From a candidate division TM6 bacterium GW2011_GWE2_36_25 (lineage in GTDB: Bacteria > Babelota > Babeliae > Babelales > UBA12409): 64,000 bases of DNA. A model generated the notes under the pieces. The model made no database searches, had not been told where the DNA came from, and was given only the letters and a program-made list of their open reading frames with translations. Of this stretch, positions 7,859-17,365 are shown piece after piece. Made by a program: the position numbers and the translations under genes. How positions within the stretch are numbered: position 1 is the stretch's first letter; every line of letters starts with the position of its first letter. The stretch spans positions 20,722 to 84,721 of the forward strand of contig LBRU01000001.1 of NCBI GenBank assembly GCA_000991575.1, given 5' to 3'.

Positions 7859-9937
7859 TTAGGATTCAAATCCAAAGTGTCTTAAGAATGCATCCTGACT
7901 TGGCTCACGCCCCAAGAATTTTCTCAGTAAAACAGCTGGTTCAACACTGCCACCTTTACTTAAAATTTCATGTGCGACTTTTTTGCCAACTTCAGAATTA
8001 AGTAAACCCTGTTTCTTGATCGTCTCAAAAAGATCCATAGAATATATTTGTGCCCATAAATAACTATAATATTTTGAAGCATATTCTGTTAAATGACCAA
8101 AACTTGCAGCACCATGATCTTTGTCATCAAAAACAATATTGGGACGAGTAAATGTCATAATTTCTTTATAAAATTCTTGAATGTCATGATCAGAATTATC
8201 AAATAATTGCAAGGAAAAGAGACTTAATCCAATCTGCCTTAAGTAACGATCACCAGCATCAAATTTATCCAACTCAATCAGTTTTTCTATGTTGTCATCA
8301 GACAAAGACTCGCCAGTTTGATAATGATGGCTTAATTTTTTGAGCACATCTTTATCATTCAACCATTCTTCAAACATCTGCGACGGCGTTTCAACAAAAT
8401 CAAACTTCACACTCGTACCGGCAAAACCATGCATTTGCGTTGCACCCAATAATCCATGCATGGCATGACCAAATTCATGAAAGAAGGTACGAACATCACC
8501 AAATTTCAACAATCCCGGAAACTCTTTTGATCCCTCTGGAAAATTCGCCAAGATAGCAATAAGTGCCGGGCAAACAATCTTCTCATTAATAAGTCTTGGT
8601 GAAACAACATCAACCATGCATGCATGTGAAAACTTATTTGGACGAGGATATAAATCAAGAATCAGAAAACCACGCAATCTTCCGTTATCATAAACACGAA
8701 TGCAGTTTAATTTCGAAGCCCAAAGTCCTTCGCAATTAAATTCTTCAAAGCGTAATCCTAAAAAGTGTTCGTAAATTGATAATACGGTAGGAATAACATG
8801 TTCTACCGGAAAATATTCAGTCAATTTTTTATCATCAATAGCAAGATTTTTTTTCTTATATTCCTCTTTCAGAAAAGCTACATCCCAAGGCAACAATGTA
8901 CCGTCTTCTGTTAATTCTACCGATGACGGTACATCTGTAACCAAATTTTTAAATTCCTGAGACTCTTTATCTCGCGCCCTATTCATAACATCTTGTAATA
9001 ACTCCTGAACATTTTTACTCGATTTTGCCATCGTATTATCAAGATCATAAGCAACATAATTTTCAAAGCCTAAGAGGTGCGCTAATTTTTCACGACAGTT
9101 CATTATGTTTTTCAAAACAGGAAAATTTGCCGGATATGCTCGATTTTGAAACGCTTCATACATTTTTTTGCGCGTTTGCGCATTGGTAGAAAATTTCATA
9201 ATCGGAAAGACGGTTGGGTAATCCATTCCAGCTAAATAGTTGCCTTGCTCATCCTTTTTCAATGATGCGATAACTGATTCGGGAACGCCCGCAAGTTCTT
9301 CTTTGGAAAATGTAATCCTTGTATCAACATCAGCAATATTTTTGCTAAATTTTAAAGTTAATTCCGTCAATTCCGTTTGCAATTTTTTAACTTGTTCTAG
9401 TTTATCTGATGACAATAATAAACCCTCACGAACATAAGCTTTCATCGTTTCATCAAGATAATAACGTTCTTCTGCATTTAATTTTTCTTTTTTCGCATTG
9501 CCATCAAAGTAAGCTTTAAATGCTTCGAACAATTTAATATTTTTAGAAACTTCTTCTTGCGCAAAGGGTTGCCATTCAAGAATTGCGGCATAAGACGCAT
9601 TACGAACGGGCTCCTCTGGACTCACTTCCCGCAATAATCCGATAGGGCTCATCGTTTTGCTGGATAAAACGCCAATATCGTCCATCGCCTGTACGGTATT
9701 GGCAAAGATTCTTTTATCATTTGGAATAGCAATAATTTTTTGAACGGCACTTTTTACTTCAATCTTCAAATTCTGCACTCTTTGATTAATCTCTTCTGCA
9801 GTCTTTGGAAAAAGATTAATAACATCATTAAATTCTTTAATTGCACACACATCCATATCTTTTTCAGCCTTATTTAAAAATGGAATTGAACAACTCGTTA
9901 AAAATAATGGTACCAGTACCCATGCTATTGTTTTCAC
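7859..9937 (-). CDS. M3 family zinc metallopeptidase, lipoprotein (Dcp/oligopeptidase A-like)
   Basis: A 692-residue thimet-oligopeptidase-type enzyme that should cut short peptides. The zinc site is intact: HEFGH at residues 487-491 and the third ligand Glu516 in an Asp-Phe-Val-Glu motif. The first 16 residues end in a lipobox (Leu-Thr-Ser-Cys16), so it is predicted to be a membrane-anchored lipoprotein, unlike cytosolic Dcp or OpdA. The start is a GTG at 9937 with GGGGAG five bases upstream; the ATG nearby is out of frame. It follows its paralogue by 13 bp, so the two are probably co-transcribed. Digesting peptides in the periplasm, or host peptides, is a likely role. Confidence 0.9.
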   Translation of the reverse strand: MKTIAWVLVPLFLTSCSIPFLNKAEKDMDVCAIKEFNDVINLFPKTAEEINQRVQNLKIEVKSAVQKIIAIPNDKRIFANTVQAMDDIGVLSSKTMSPIGLLREVSPEEPVRNASYAAILEWQPFAQEEVSKNIKLFEAFKAYFDGNAKKEKLNAEERYYLDETMKAYVREGLLLSSDKLEQVKKLQTELTELTLKFSKNIADVDTRITFSKEELAGVPESVIASLKKDEQGNYLAGMDYPTVFPIMKFSTNAQTRKKMYEAFQNRAYPANFPVLKNIMNCREKLAHLLGFENYVAYDLDNTMAKSSKNVQELLQDVMNRARDKESQEFKNLVTDVPSSVELTEDGTLLPWDVAFLKEEYKKKNLAIDDKKLTEYFPVEHVIPTVLSIYEHFLGLRFEEFNCEGLWASKLNCIRVYDNGRLRGFLILDLYPRPNKFSHACMVDVVSPRLINEKIVCPALIAILANFPEGSKEFPGLLKFGDVRTFFHEFGHAMHGLLGATQMHGFAGTSVKFDFVETPSQMFEEWLNDKDVLKKLSHHYQTGESLSDDNIEKLIELDKFDAGDRYLRQIGLSLFSLQLFDNSDHDIQEFYKEIMTFTRPNIVFDDKDHGAASFGHLTEYASKYYSYLWAQIYSMDLFETIKKQGLLNSEVGKKVAHEILSKGGSVEPAVLLRKFLGREPSQDAFLRHFGFES

Positions 9938-9950
9938 AAAATCTCCCCAA

Positions 9951-11975
9951 TTAATTTAATCTCTGCAAAAAAGCGTCTTGTTGTGGTTTGCGCCCCAAAA
10001 AATCAACTATAATTTTCATTGGATCTAGACCAGCCCCTCTACTTAAAATAAGTTCTTTGACTTTTTCCCCCGCCTCAGGTCTCATTAATCCGCATTTTTT
10101 TATTTGATTAAAAAGATCAACTGCCAAAACTTCTGACCATAAATAACAATAATACTTGGACAAATAACGCTTTTCTTGACCAACATGAATCCAACCAGCC
10201 GGAAAATGATTTTGTTTATCAAATTTTAAATACGGTTGAGCTTTACTCATCTCGTGTTCAAAAATCTCTTGAATAGATTTGTTCCTATTTTTATAAAATT
10301 CTAAAGAGACAAAAGATTTGCCAATTAAATATAAAAAGTCGTTACTCGATGCAAATTTTTCTGCCTCAAGCAATTTATCAATTTTTTCATCTGACAATTT
10401 CTCGCCTGTTTTATAGTGAGAACTTATCTTTTTAATAATATCTTTATCAGTCATCCATGTTTCAAACATCGTTGAAGGAACTTCCACAAAATCTGTTTTT
10501 ACATTTTTTATAGCTGACAAACAATATATCTGCGTATTACTCAAAAGAACATGCATTGCGTGACCAAACTCATGAAAAAAAGTTTTTACACATAAATAAT
10601 TCCATAGTGCTGGCACTTTATCATTTCCACATGGAAAATTAGCCGCTAAAACCATAAAACCGGGTAAGATTTCACTTCCATGAGACTGAACCCCCACTGC
10701 ACGATCAACCCACGCAAGATGAGCTCCCTTCAATGGACGTGGATATAGATCTAAGACCAGATAACCTCTTAATTTAATCCTGTCATAAACTTTTAGGCAA
10801 ATAAGAGAAGGATCCCAAAGAAAAACATTCTTTTCTATCTTAAACTGTAAGCCTAAAAATTTTTCATAAAGAGAACAAACCTCTTTAATTACATAATTAG
10901 CAGGAAAATATTCTGCTATTTCGGCATCATTAACATTAAAAAATTTCCTTTGGTAACAATTAATTAAGTATGGCAAATCCCATGGTAAAAATTGGCCATC
11001 TTTAAGTAATATTTCAGCCTCAGGAACTGTTTTTAATAATTGATCAAGATTTTTGTTCTGTTTAGGACGTATAGACTCCGCTAAAACTGTTAAAAATTTT
11101 TCAACAGTTTCAATATTTCTAACCATTTGATTATCTAAATCATATTCAGCATAATTATTAAAACCTAGTAAAACTGCAATCTGATGACTCACATTAATAA
11201 GTTCTTCCAAGACCAGGTAATTTTCAGGATAAGCTCGATTATTAAATGCCCTGTATATCTTTTTACGCGTTTCTCGTTTTTTTGCATTAGTCAAAATTTC
11301 TAGTACAGAGGTAAAATTCAAGGTAACCAAATAATTTTCATTATCCCTTTTAAGATTGAGGAGAAAATTTTCAGAAAGGCCTTCTAACTCTGCCGCAGAA
11401 AAAGATAATTGTGTATCAATTTTAACTAAATTTTTATTAAAATTTGTTAATAATTCTTTTTGTTTGGATAACAAATTTTTGAAAGTTTCTTTATCTTCTT
11501 CAAATAAGAAAAGTCCATTTCTCTTTCCTTCCTGCACAATATAATCCAAAAAATATCTCTGTTCAGAAGAAAGATTTTCATTGAAACTTTTTTTATCTAC
11601 ATATGCCTTAAAGGTTCTAAAAAGATCACTGTTACTCCAAATTTTTTCCTGTTCTAATATTTTAACAGCCCCTAAAATTTCAATCGCCTTATTACGTAAT
11701 TCCTCCTGAGAGAAAAAAAGTCGGACTATATCTATTGTTTCTGCAAAAATAGTTATCTCACGAATGATATCATCAAGTTTTTGCGCAACCTTTTCAAATG
11801 AATATTCTTCTTCAGACACATTTTCTAATTCTTTTATTTCTGTAGAAATAATCTTTTTGATCTCTACAAAACGTTGTTCAATCTCAGTACCACTTTTAGG
11901 AAATAAATGATCTAAATCAATATCTCCTCGCAACAAAAAACAGCTAAAAAAGAAAAAAATCGCCTTAATATTCAT
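9951..11975 (-). CDS. M3 family zinc metallopeptidase, second tandem copy
   Basis: A 674-residue paralogue of the next gene, with the same layout and the zinc motif HEFGH at residues 468-472, followed by Glu498. The N-terminus is a Phe-rich signal peptide (Ile-Phe-Phe-Phe-Phe-Ser-Cys-Phe-Leu-Leu) without a convincing lipobox, so it may be periplasmic rather than lipid-anchored. The ATG at 11975 follows AAGGG. The two genes have diverged throughout but keep all catalytic residues, which points to two working enzymes with different peptide preference or location rather than a decaying copy. Confidence 0.88.
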   Translation of the reverse strand: MNIKAIFFFFSCFLLRGDIDLDHLFPKSGTEIEQRFVEIKKIISTEIKELENVSEEEYSFEKVAQKLDDIIREITIFAETIDIVRLFFSQEELRNKAIEILGAVKILEQEKIWSNSDLFRTFKAYVDKKSFNENLSSEQRYFLDYIVQEGKRNGLFLFEEDKETFKNLLSKQKELLTNFNKNLVKIDTQLSFSAAELEGLSENFLLNLKRDNENYLVTLNFTSVLEILTNAKKRETRKKIYRAFNNRAYPENYLVLEELINVSHQIAVLLGFNNYAEYDLDNQMVRNIETVEKFLTVLAESIRPKQNKNLDQLLKTVPEAEILLKDGQFLPWDLPYLINCYQRKFFNVNDAEIAEYFPANYVIKEVCSLYEKFLGLQFKIEKNVFLWDPSLICLKVYDRIKLRGYLVLDLYPRPLKGAHLAWVDRAVGVQSHGSEILPGFMVLAANFPCGNDKVPALWNYLCVKTFFHEFGHAMHVLLSNTQIYCLSAIKNVKTDFVEVPSTMFETWMTDKDIIKKISSHYKTGEKLSDEKIDKLLEAEKFASSNDFLYLIGKSFVSLEFYKNRNKSIQEIFEHEMSKAQPYLKFDKQNHFPAGWIHVGQEKRYLSKYYCYLWSEVLAVDLFNQIKKCGLMRPEAGEKVKELILSRGAGLDPMKIIVDFLGRKPQQDAFLQRLN

Positions 11976-12033
11976 CTTTAACCCTTAAAATAAAACCTTG
12001 CTAAAAAGTTAACATTTAAGAGGAAAAAGTAAA

Positions 12034-14127
12034 TTAAGAAGATTTAAGATACTGCCACTCTTCACGCAATTTAATTGCTGTTTCAAAATCTAAACGTTCA
12101 GCCGCTTTTTGCATTTCATATTCAAGTTCAATGATGCGCTTCAATTTTTCATCTTGATTCATGCGTTTTAATTTTTCTTTCTGTTTTTTGTGCGCTGCAC
12201 TGGCTTCTAAAATAGATTTTTGAATACCACTAATGCTTTTTTGCACTTCACGCTTAACCGTTTGAGGCTTAATTTTGTGTTCTTTATTATAATCAAGCTG
12301 TAATTGGCGTCTTCTATTCGTTTCATCAATCGCACTCTCCATAGATCGCGTTATCTTATCAGCATAAAAAATAACCTTTGAATCAACATTTCGGGCAGCA
12401 CGACCAATCGTTTGAATTAATGAACGTTTATCACGTAAAAAACTTTCAATATCGGCATCCATAATGGCAACAAGCGCAACTTCTGGCAGATCTAAACCTT
12501 CGCGTAATAAATTAACACCAACTAAACAATCAAAAATTCCCAGGCGCAACTTCTGTAATAATTCAGTACGTTCAGATGTTTTGATTTCACTGTGCAAATA
12601 ACAGACCTTAACGCCTTTATTTTCAAGAAAATCAGCTAATTCTTCAGCCATTCTTTTAGTTAATACCGTTATTAATGTTCGATAATTTTTGGAAGATTTT
12701 TCTTTTATTTCAGACAACAAGTGCTCAATTTGATTTTCTCGTTTATGAATCTCAATAATAGGATCGACAAGACCGGTTGGACGAATAATCTGCTCCACAT
12801 GCTGTTTACTTTGTGAAAATTCGTATTCTCCAGGCGTCGCTGAAACATAAATAATGTCATTGAAATATTTTTCAATCTCTTCAAATTTTAAAGGACGATT
12901 ATCAAGCGCCGATGGTAACCTAAAGCCAAAATCAATAAGCGTCTGCTTGCGTGAGCGATCGCCACTATACATCCCTCGAAATTGCGGAATTGCAATATGT
13001 GATTCATCAACAACCAAAAGAAAATCGCCACCTTTCTTTCTCTCAGAGCGCTCTCGTATGGATTCGGCAGGCTCACCACAAGCGCGCTCATCCTGCCCGT
13101 GCGGCGAAGCCTTGGCGAAGACACAAGCTTGTTGAAGGAGATGAGCGCTGTCTCTTTCACCAAAAAAGTCAAAAAGACAAAATGGCTTTTCTCCTTTTTT
13201 CCGACCATCTAAATGAATCGAATAATTTTCAATACCATTACAATAGCCATATTGCTCTAAAAGTTCTAAATCATAGGTAACGCGACGGGATAATCGATCT
13301 CGACACACGTCTTTTTCCATTTGAGGCAACCAGTCGCGCAGCTCTTCACGAATGCTCGTAATAGCGGCCCTCTTTTTATCTTCAGTCGTTACAAAGTGTT
13401 TTGCAGGAAAAATAATAGTATTAGTGACTTCTTCCATCACGTTATTATTCATCCGATCAACCCATTGCATGGAATCAATTCGATCACCAAAAAGCTCTAT
13501 ACGTAACTTATGTTTATAATAAGGCAAATTAATCTCAACAATGTTGCCAAAAACCTGAAATGTTCCAGGATTTCTTTCTGTATCAGACCGCTCATATTGA
13601 ATAAAAATGAGCTTATAAATCAAATCTTGACGTGAAAAAATATCGCCTACATTAAGCGGTAATGCTAATTTTTTGTAATCATCAGGATTTCCCAATGAAT
13701 AAATACACGATACTGATGCAATAATAATAACATCATCGCGATTCATTAATGAAGCTGTCGCCTCAATACGTAATCGCTCAATTTCCTGATTAGTTTTAGT
13801 CTCTTTCGGAATATACAAATCTTGCGCAGGTAAATACGACTCCGGTTGATAAAAATCATAATAACTCACAAAATAACAGACCTTATTTTCAGGAAAAAAT
13901 TGGCAAAACTCTTCATATAATTGAGCTGCCAACGTTTTATTCGGCGAAAGAATCAATGTTGGTTTATTATGTTGTGCAATTACATTTGCTAAAGTAAATG
14001 TTTTTCCTGAACCAGTAACACCCATTAACGTAGACCTACCTGGCCTACCCTTGACTAGTTGCTTAATTGCATCAGGCTGACTTCCTGCAGGGTGATATGG
14101 AGCATGCAGTTTAAACAAAGAACCCAA
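12034..14127 (-). CDS. uvrB: UvrABC system protein B with in-frame repeat insertion
   Basis: The DNA-damage recognition helicase of nucleotide excision repair, 697 residues. Walker A GVTGSGKT is at about residues 36-43, Walker B DESH at 374-377, then the GFRLPSALDNRPL motif, the helicase motif around QTIGRAARN, and a C-terminal UVR motif near 665-697. The start is a TTG at 14127: GGAGG lies five bases upstream and the N-terminus then aligns with other UvrB proteins. Between Leu-Phe-Asp-Phe and Leu-Leu-Val-Val-Asp-Glu-Ser-His there are about 48 residues where E. coli or Bacillus have about five. The extra stretch, roughly residues 324-366, is encoded by a GC-rich palindromic repeat. All motifs around it are intact, so the protein is probably functional. 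Confidence 0.95.
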   Translation of the reverse strand: MGSLFKLHAPYHPAGSQPDAIKQLVKGRPGRSTLMGVTGSGKTFTLANVIAQHNKPTLILSPNKTLAAQLYEEFCQFFPENKVCYFVSYYDFYQPESYLPAQDLYIPKETKTNQEIERLRIEATASLMNRDDVIIIASVSCIYSLGNPDDYKKLALPLNVGDIFSRQDLIYKLIFIQYERSDTERNPGTFQVFGNIVEINLPYYKHKLRIELFGDRIDSMQWVDRMNNNVMEEVTNTIIFPAKHFVTTEDKKRAAITSIREELRDWLPQMEKDVCRDRLSRRVTYDLELLEQYGYCNGIENYSIHLDGRKKGEKPFCLFDFFGERDSAHLLQQACVFAKASPHGQDERACGEPAESIRERSERKKGGDFLLVVDESHIAIPQFRGMYSGDRSRKQTLIDFGFRLPSALDNRPLKFEEIEKYFNDIIYVSATPGEYEFSQSKQHVEQIIRPTGLVDPIIEIHKRENQIEHLLSEIKEKSSKNYRTLITVLTKRMAEELADFLENKGVKVCYLHSEIKTSERTELLQKLRLGIFDCLVGVNLLREGLDLPEVALVAIMDADIESFLRDKRSLIQTIGRAARNVDSKVIFYADKITRSMESAIDETNRRRQLQLDYNKEHKIKPQTVKREVQKSISGIQKSILEASAAHKKQKEKLKRMNQDEKLKRIIELEYEMQKAAERLDFETAIKLREEWQYLKSS
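13045..13150 (-). repeat. Palindromic element inserted in frame in uvrB
   Basis: About 105 bp, visibly GC-richer than its surroundings, bounded by AGCGCT at 13047-13052 and 13144-13149. It contains two nested hairpins: GCGCTCATC against GATGAGCGC across the left part, and GCGCT with AGAGCGC around the 32-bp core 13053-13084. That core is also found at 7816-7846. The frame stays open through it, giving a charged, probably helical insert just before Walker B. Confidence 0.8.
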
Positions 14128-14213
14128 GAAAACCTCCAATAATTTAAAAAATTCTTATTTAATTATCTCACAAAAATCACAAATAGACAAAATAAAAATC
14201 TCCCGCCTACTCA

Positions 14214-15368
14214 TCATTCAAGAGCCTCTCTGTGAAGCAATTTTACATAACTATTTAAAAGATCTTTTGACAAGATGCTTATGGTATATTTTTTTGCCGT
14301 TAACCATGCGTCATATTGAAGCTTCTCAAACAAAGACTGATCATGGAAAATGTCTTCAATCACAGTTTTCATCTGCTGTAAATTCTCAACCAAAAACCCA
14401 TTTTTACCAGTTACAACAATATCATCTTGTCCAGCACCCTTAAGTGAAACAACAGGGGTCCCCGCGGCCATCGATTCAATCAAAACCATACCTTGTGTCT
14501 CAGAGGTTGATGCAAAAACAAATAAGTCTGCTTCCTGATAAAGTTGCGCAATTTTATTCTTTGAAGGCCGCTGTATAAATTTCACCTCTTTTTGAGTCAA
14601 ATCTAATACGCAATAAGCATAATTTTCTAAATCAGCCTGATAATAACCATAACCAGCAAGTTGAAGTTTAAAACCACTTCCCAATCCTTTAATTAAATCG
14701 AGCAAAAAGGAAATATTTTTCTCTTGGGTAAAACGACCAACATAAAGCAACGTCCCTATTTTTGATCTTTTTTTTAACTTAAATTTTGGCATATTATCGG
14801 CAAAAACAGACAATAAAGGACTTGGAAGAATTGTTACTAAAGAATTTACTGGATAACTAGATAAATAATCTTTTATTGCATTACTCGGAGCAATAACTAA
14901 ATCACAACTATTACAATAAGATACAACCAATTTATTGACCACCGGTCTCGTCAATTTCTTGGTAATCGGAATATAATGAAGATACTGATCATATTGGGTA
15001 TGATGAGTAAAAACGACTGGAATGTGTAATCGTTTGCAGGTTATTTTCGCAGCAGATCCCAATAAAAATGGATGATGAGAATGCACAATATCAGGTTTTA
15101 GCTGCATAAAAAGCTGCTCCAGTGCCTGTGCAGCATACCAAGACATCGCCATCGGATTATCTTTATACCTAAACTTTAAAGGGCAGTAAAGTCGAACAAC
15201 ATCCTCTTCATACACCGAATCTTTAAAATCAAGCGTTACAATATAAACCTTGTGCCCCAAATCACGCAAGCCAGCTACAAACGCTTTAATCGAACTCACA
15301 ACCCCACCAGAATAAGGAGTATAATTATTAGTTACAAAAACAATCGTCAAAGCTTCCATTTTTTCCAT
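14214..15368 (-). CDS. GT4 family glycosyltransferase (glycolipid-type)
   Basis: A 384-residue GT-B enzyme. The N-terminal Asn-Asn-Tyr-x-Pro-x-x-Gly-Gly-Val motif, the His-Ser-His-His-Pro and Thr-His-His-Thr segments, and the C-terminal Glu-Thr-Gln-Gly-Met-Val-Leu-x-Glu-Ser-Met-Ala-Ala-Gly-Thr-Pro signature are typical of GT4. The closest known type by these motifs is the glucosyl-diacylglycerol synthase group, so a membrane glycolipid product is plausible. There is no signal peptide, so it should act at the cytosolic face of the membrane. The start is uncertain: ATG at 15368 or at 15359. It lies divergently from rpsA. Confidence 0.85.
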   Translation of the reverse strand: MEKMEALTIVFVTNNYTPYSGGVVSSIKAFVAGLRDLGHKVYIVTLDFKDSVYEEDVVRLYCPLKFRYKDNPMAMSWYAAQALEQLFMQLKPDIVHSHHPFLLGSAAKITCKRLHIPVVFTHHTQYDQYLHYIPITKKLTRPVVNKLVVSYCNSCDLVIAPSNAIKDYLSSYPVNSLVTILPSPLLSVFADNMPKFKLKKRSKIGTLLYVGRFTQEKNISFLLDLIKGLGSGFKLQLAGYGYYQADLENYAYCVLDLTQKEVKFIQRPSKNKIAQLYQEADLFVFASTSETQGMVLIESMAAGTPVVSLKGAGQDDIVVTGKNGFLVENLQQMKTVIEDIFHDQSLFEKLQYDAWLTAKKYTISILSKDLLNSYVKLLHREALE

Positions 15369-15432
15369 AATCTTATGATAACAAAACTACTCCCTTTTAT
15401 CACAAGCCTTATCACTCCAAAAAAACAAAAAG

Positions 15433-15460
15433 TTGACTATTTGTAAAAGTTATTTATAAT
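15433..15460 (+). promoter_or_regulatory. Promoter of rpsA-ndk
   Basis: TTGACT at 15433-15438 and a perfect TATAAT at 15455-15460 with a 16-bp spacer, 109 bp before the rpsA start. Confidence 0.7.
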
Positions 15461-15493
15461 AAAGAGTAAGAAATATATGTTTAACCGTTAAAC

Positions 15494-15548
15494 CTCTTAA
15501 TGATATCTAATCTGCGTTAAGAGCATGCTTATTAAAAATAAGCTTTTT
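15494..15548 (+). promoter_or_regulatory. Structured rpsA leader: two hairpins, the second terminator-like
   Basis: The transcript leader holds CTCTTAA/TTAAGAG (15494-15523), then a 7-bp stem GCTTATT/AATAAGC (15527-15543) followed by T5. The AAGGAG ribosome site starts five bases later at 15553. The second hairpin could act as an attenuator or shield the ribosome site. S1 is known to autoregulate its own leader in E. coli; the same here is inference. Confidence 0.5.
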
Positions 15549-15568
15549 CTCCAAGGAGTTTTATATTT

Positions 15569-17356
15569 ATGTCAAAAAAAATACTTCAGCCAAAAGATTT
15601 TGGCAGAGTAAACCTTATTATCCCTGAAAGTCACTTGAGCTTTAATGAAGAACAATTAAAAGAGCTCAATGATTTATATGAACAAACCTGTTCACACCTT
15701 AAAGAAGGCCAACTCATTTCAGGAAGAGTTATCGAAGTTGATGAAAATGGCGTTCTTGTTGATGTTCAATACAAATCTAATGGGTTGATTCCTCGTTATG
15801 AGTTCTCTGAACATGAACTTAAAGGTTTTAGCGCTGGTGATTTAATTGACGTCATCATTTCAGAACTTGAAAATATTGACGGAGAGGTATCCCTTTCTTA
15901 TGAAAAAGCTAAAGCACTTAAAGCGTGGGAAAAAATTACGAAGCTTTTTGAAGAAGGCAAGCCAGTTGAAGGTGTAGTCACCCAAACAGTTAAAGGTGGC
16001 TTAAGTGTCGACATCGGCATTCCAGCATTTCTCCCCGGCTCACAAGTTGATGTACAACGCATAACTGATTTTGATCAATTTATTGGTCAAACAATTACCG
16101 CAGACATCATAAAAATTAATAAAAAACGTGGAAATGTTATCATTTCACGTCGCAAATACATCTCTGATCAACGCGCTGATGCTCGTAGAAAAGCAATGGA
16201 AACACTCAAAGAAGATCAAATTATTCAAGGCATTGTCAAAAACATTACCAATTATGGTGTCTTCATTGACATCGGTGGTGTTGACGGACTTCTCCATATC
16301 ACCGATATGACATGGGGCCGCATTTCACATCCAAGTGAATTAGTAAAAATTGGCGATACTATTGCGGTCAAGATTCTTTCTATTGATAAAGACAACAGCA
16401 AGATTTCTCTCGGCATGAAACAGATGACCGACAATCCATGGGCATCCATTGATCCATCAGTTCAGGCTGGATCCAAAATCAGAGGCAGAATTTCGAGTAT
16501 CACTGATTACGGCTTATTTGTAGAGATTAAAGAGGGGGTCGAAGGACTCGTTCATATATCAGAAGTCTCATGGACAGATCGCGTTGAAAACCTTAATCAT
16601 CTGTACAAAGTTGGCCAAGAAGTTGAATCTTTTATTGTTGCACTTGATAAAGAAAATCGTCGCATGTCACTCAGCGTAAAACAACTCAAAAATGATCCAT
16701 GGAAGTCTGTTAAAGAACAGTTTAAAGTTGGCCAACGAGTAAAAGGTCCAATCACTAACATCACAGATTTCGGTATTTTCGTTCAATTAATGCCTGGCGT
16801 TGATGGTTTAGCTCACGTTTCAGACTTGTCATGGACTGAACATATTGATCATCCTGGAATGTACTACAAGAAGGGCGATGAAATTGAGGCTATGATTCTT
16901 GGTATTGACGAAGACAATAAAAAAGTATCTCTTGGTGTCAAACATTTGCAAGAAGATCCTTTAGATACATTCCTCAAAGAACACAAAATTGGCGATATTG
17001 TTGAAGGTGAAATTTCCAAATTCGTCAATATTGGCGCATTCGTTAAAATTAGCAATGGCCTCGAAGGGCTCATTCATAACAGTGAACTTGTTACAAAAAA
17101 TAACGCACGTTTCACTAAAGATGGTGAACCATTAGAAATTGGGTCTAAACAGCAACTACGCATTACCAATATCAATAAAGAAGAGCGCAAAGTTGATCTT
17201 TCACTGAATCTTATGCCACGCAAAGCAACCAAGGAAATCCGTCAAGCAACCGCCCCAAAGAGAAAACCAATGCCTTCTGTTGCGCCTAAGGGCAAAACAC
17301 AATTACAACTTGCCTGGGAAAAACTAGAACAACAAGAAACAGATGAAGAAGAGTAA
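15569..17356 (+). CDS. rpsA: 30S ribosomal protein S1
   Basis: A 595-residue protein with six S1 RNA-binding domains, beginning at about residues 46, 131, 214, 301, 386 and 473. The last four carry the classic Gly-(Val/Leu/Ile)-Phe-Val and Gly-Leu-x-His-x-Ser/Thr motifs. It brings mRNA to the 30S subunit. A basic tail after the sixth domain (about 550-595) is rich in Lys, Arg, Pro and Gln. The start ATG has AAGGAG ten bases upstream. ndk follows nine bases after the stop, so the two genes form an operon ended by the hairpin at 17795. Confidence 0.97.
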   Translation: MSKKILQPKDFGRVNLIIPESHLSFNEEQLKELNDLYEQTCSHLKEGQLISGRVIEVDENGVLVDVQYKSNGLIPRYEFSEHELKGFSAGDLIDVIISELENIDGEVSLSYEKAKALKAWEKITKLFEEGKPVEGVVTQTVKGGLSVDIGIPAFLPGSQVDVQRITDFDQFIGQTITADIIKINKKRGNVIISRRKYISDQRADARRKAMETLKEDQIIQGIVKNITNYGVFIDIGGVDGLLHITDMTWGRISHPSELVKIGDTIAVKILSIDKDNSKISLGMKQMTDNPWASIDPSVQAGSKIRGRISSITDYGLFVEIKEGVEGLVHISEVSWTDRVENLNHLYKVGQEVESFIVALDKENRRMSLSVKQLKNDPWKSVKEQFKVGQRVKGPITNITDFGIFVQLMPGVDGLAHVSDLSWTEHIDHPGMYYKKGDEIEAMILGIDEDNKKVSLGVKHLQEDPLDTFLKEHKIGDIVEGEISKFVNIGAFVKISNGLEGLIHNSELVTKNNARFTKDGEPLEIGSKQQLRITNINKEERKVDLSLNLMPRKATKEIRQATAPKRKPMPSVAPKGKTQLQLAWEKLEQQETDEEE

Positions 17357-17365
17357 GGGCTTACG

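Noticed and set aside
12888..13280. Open frames on both strands across the uvrB insertion
   Set aside because: They come from the GC-rich repeat being open in several frames. The uvrB frame has the conserved motifs on both sides.
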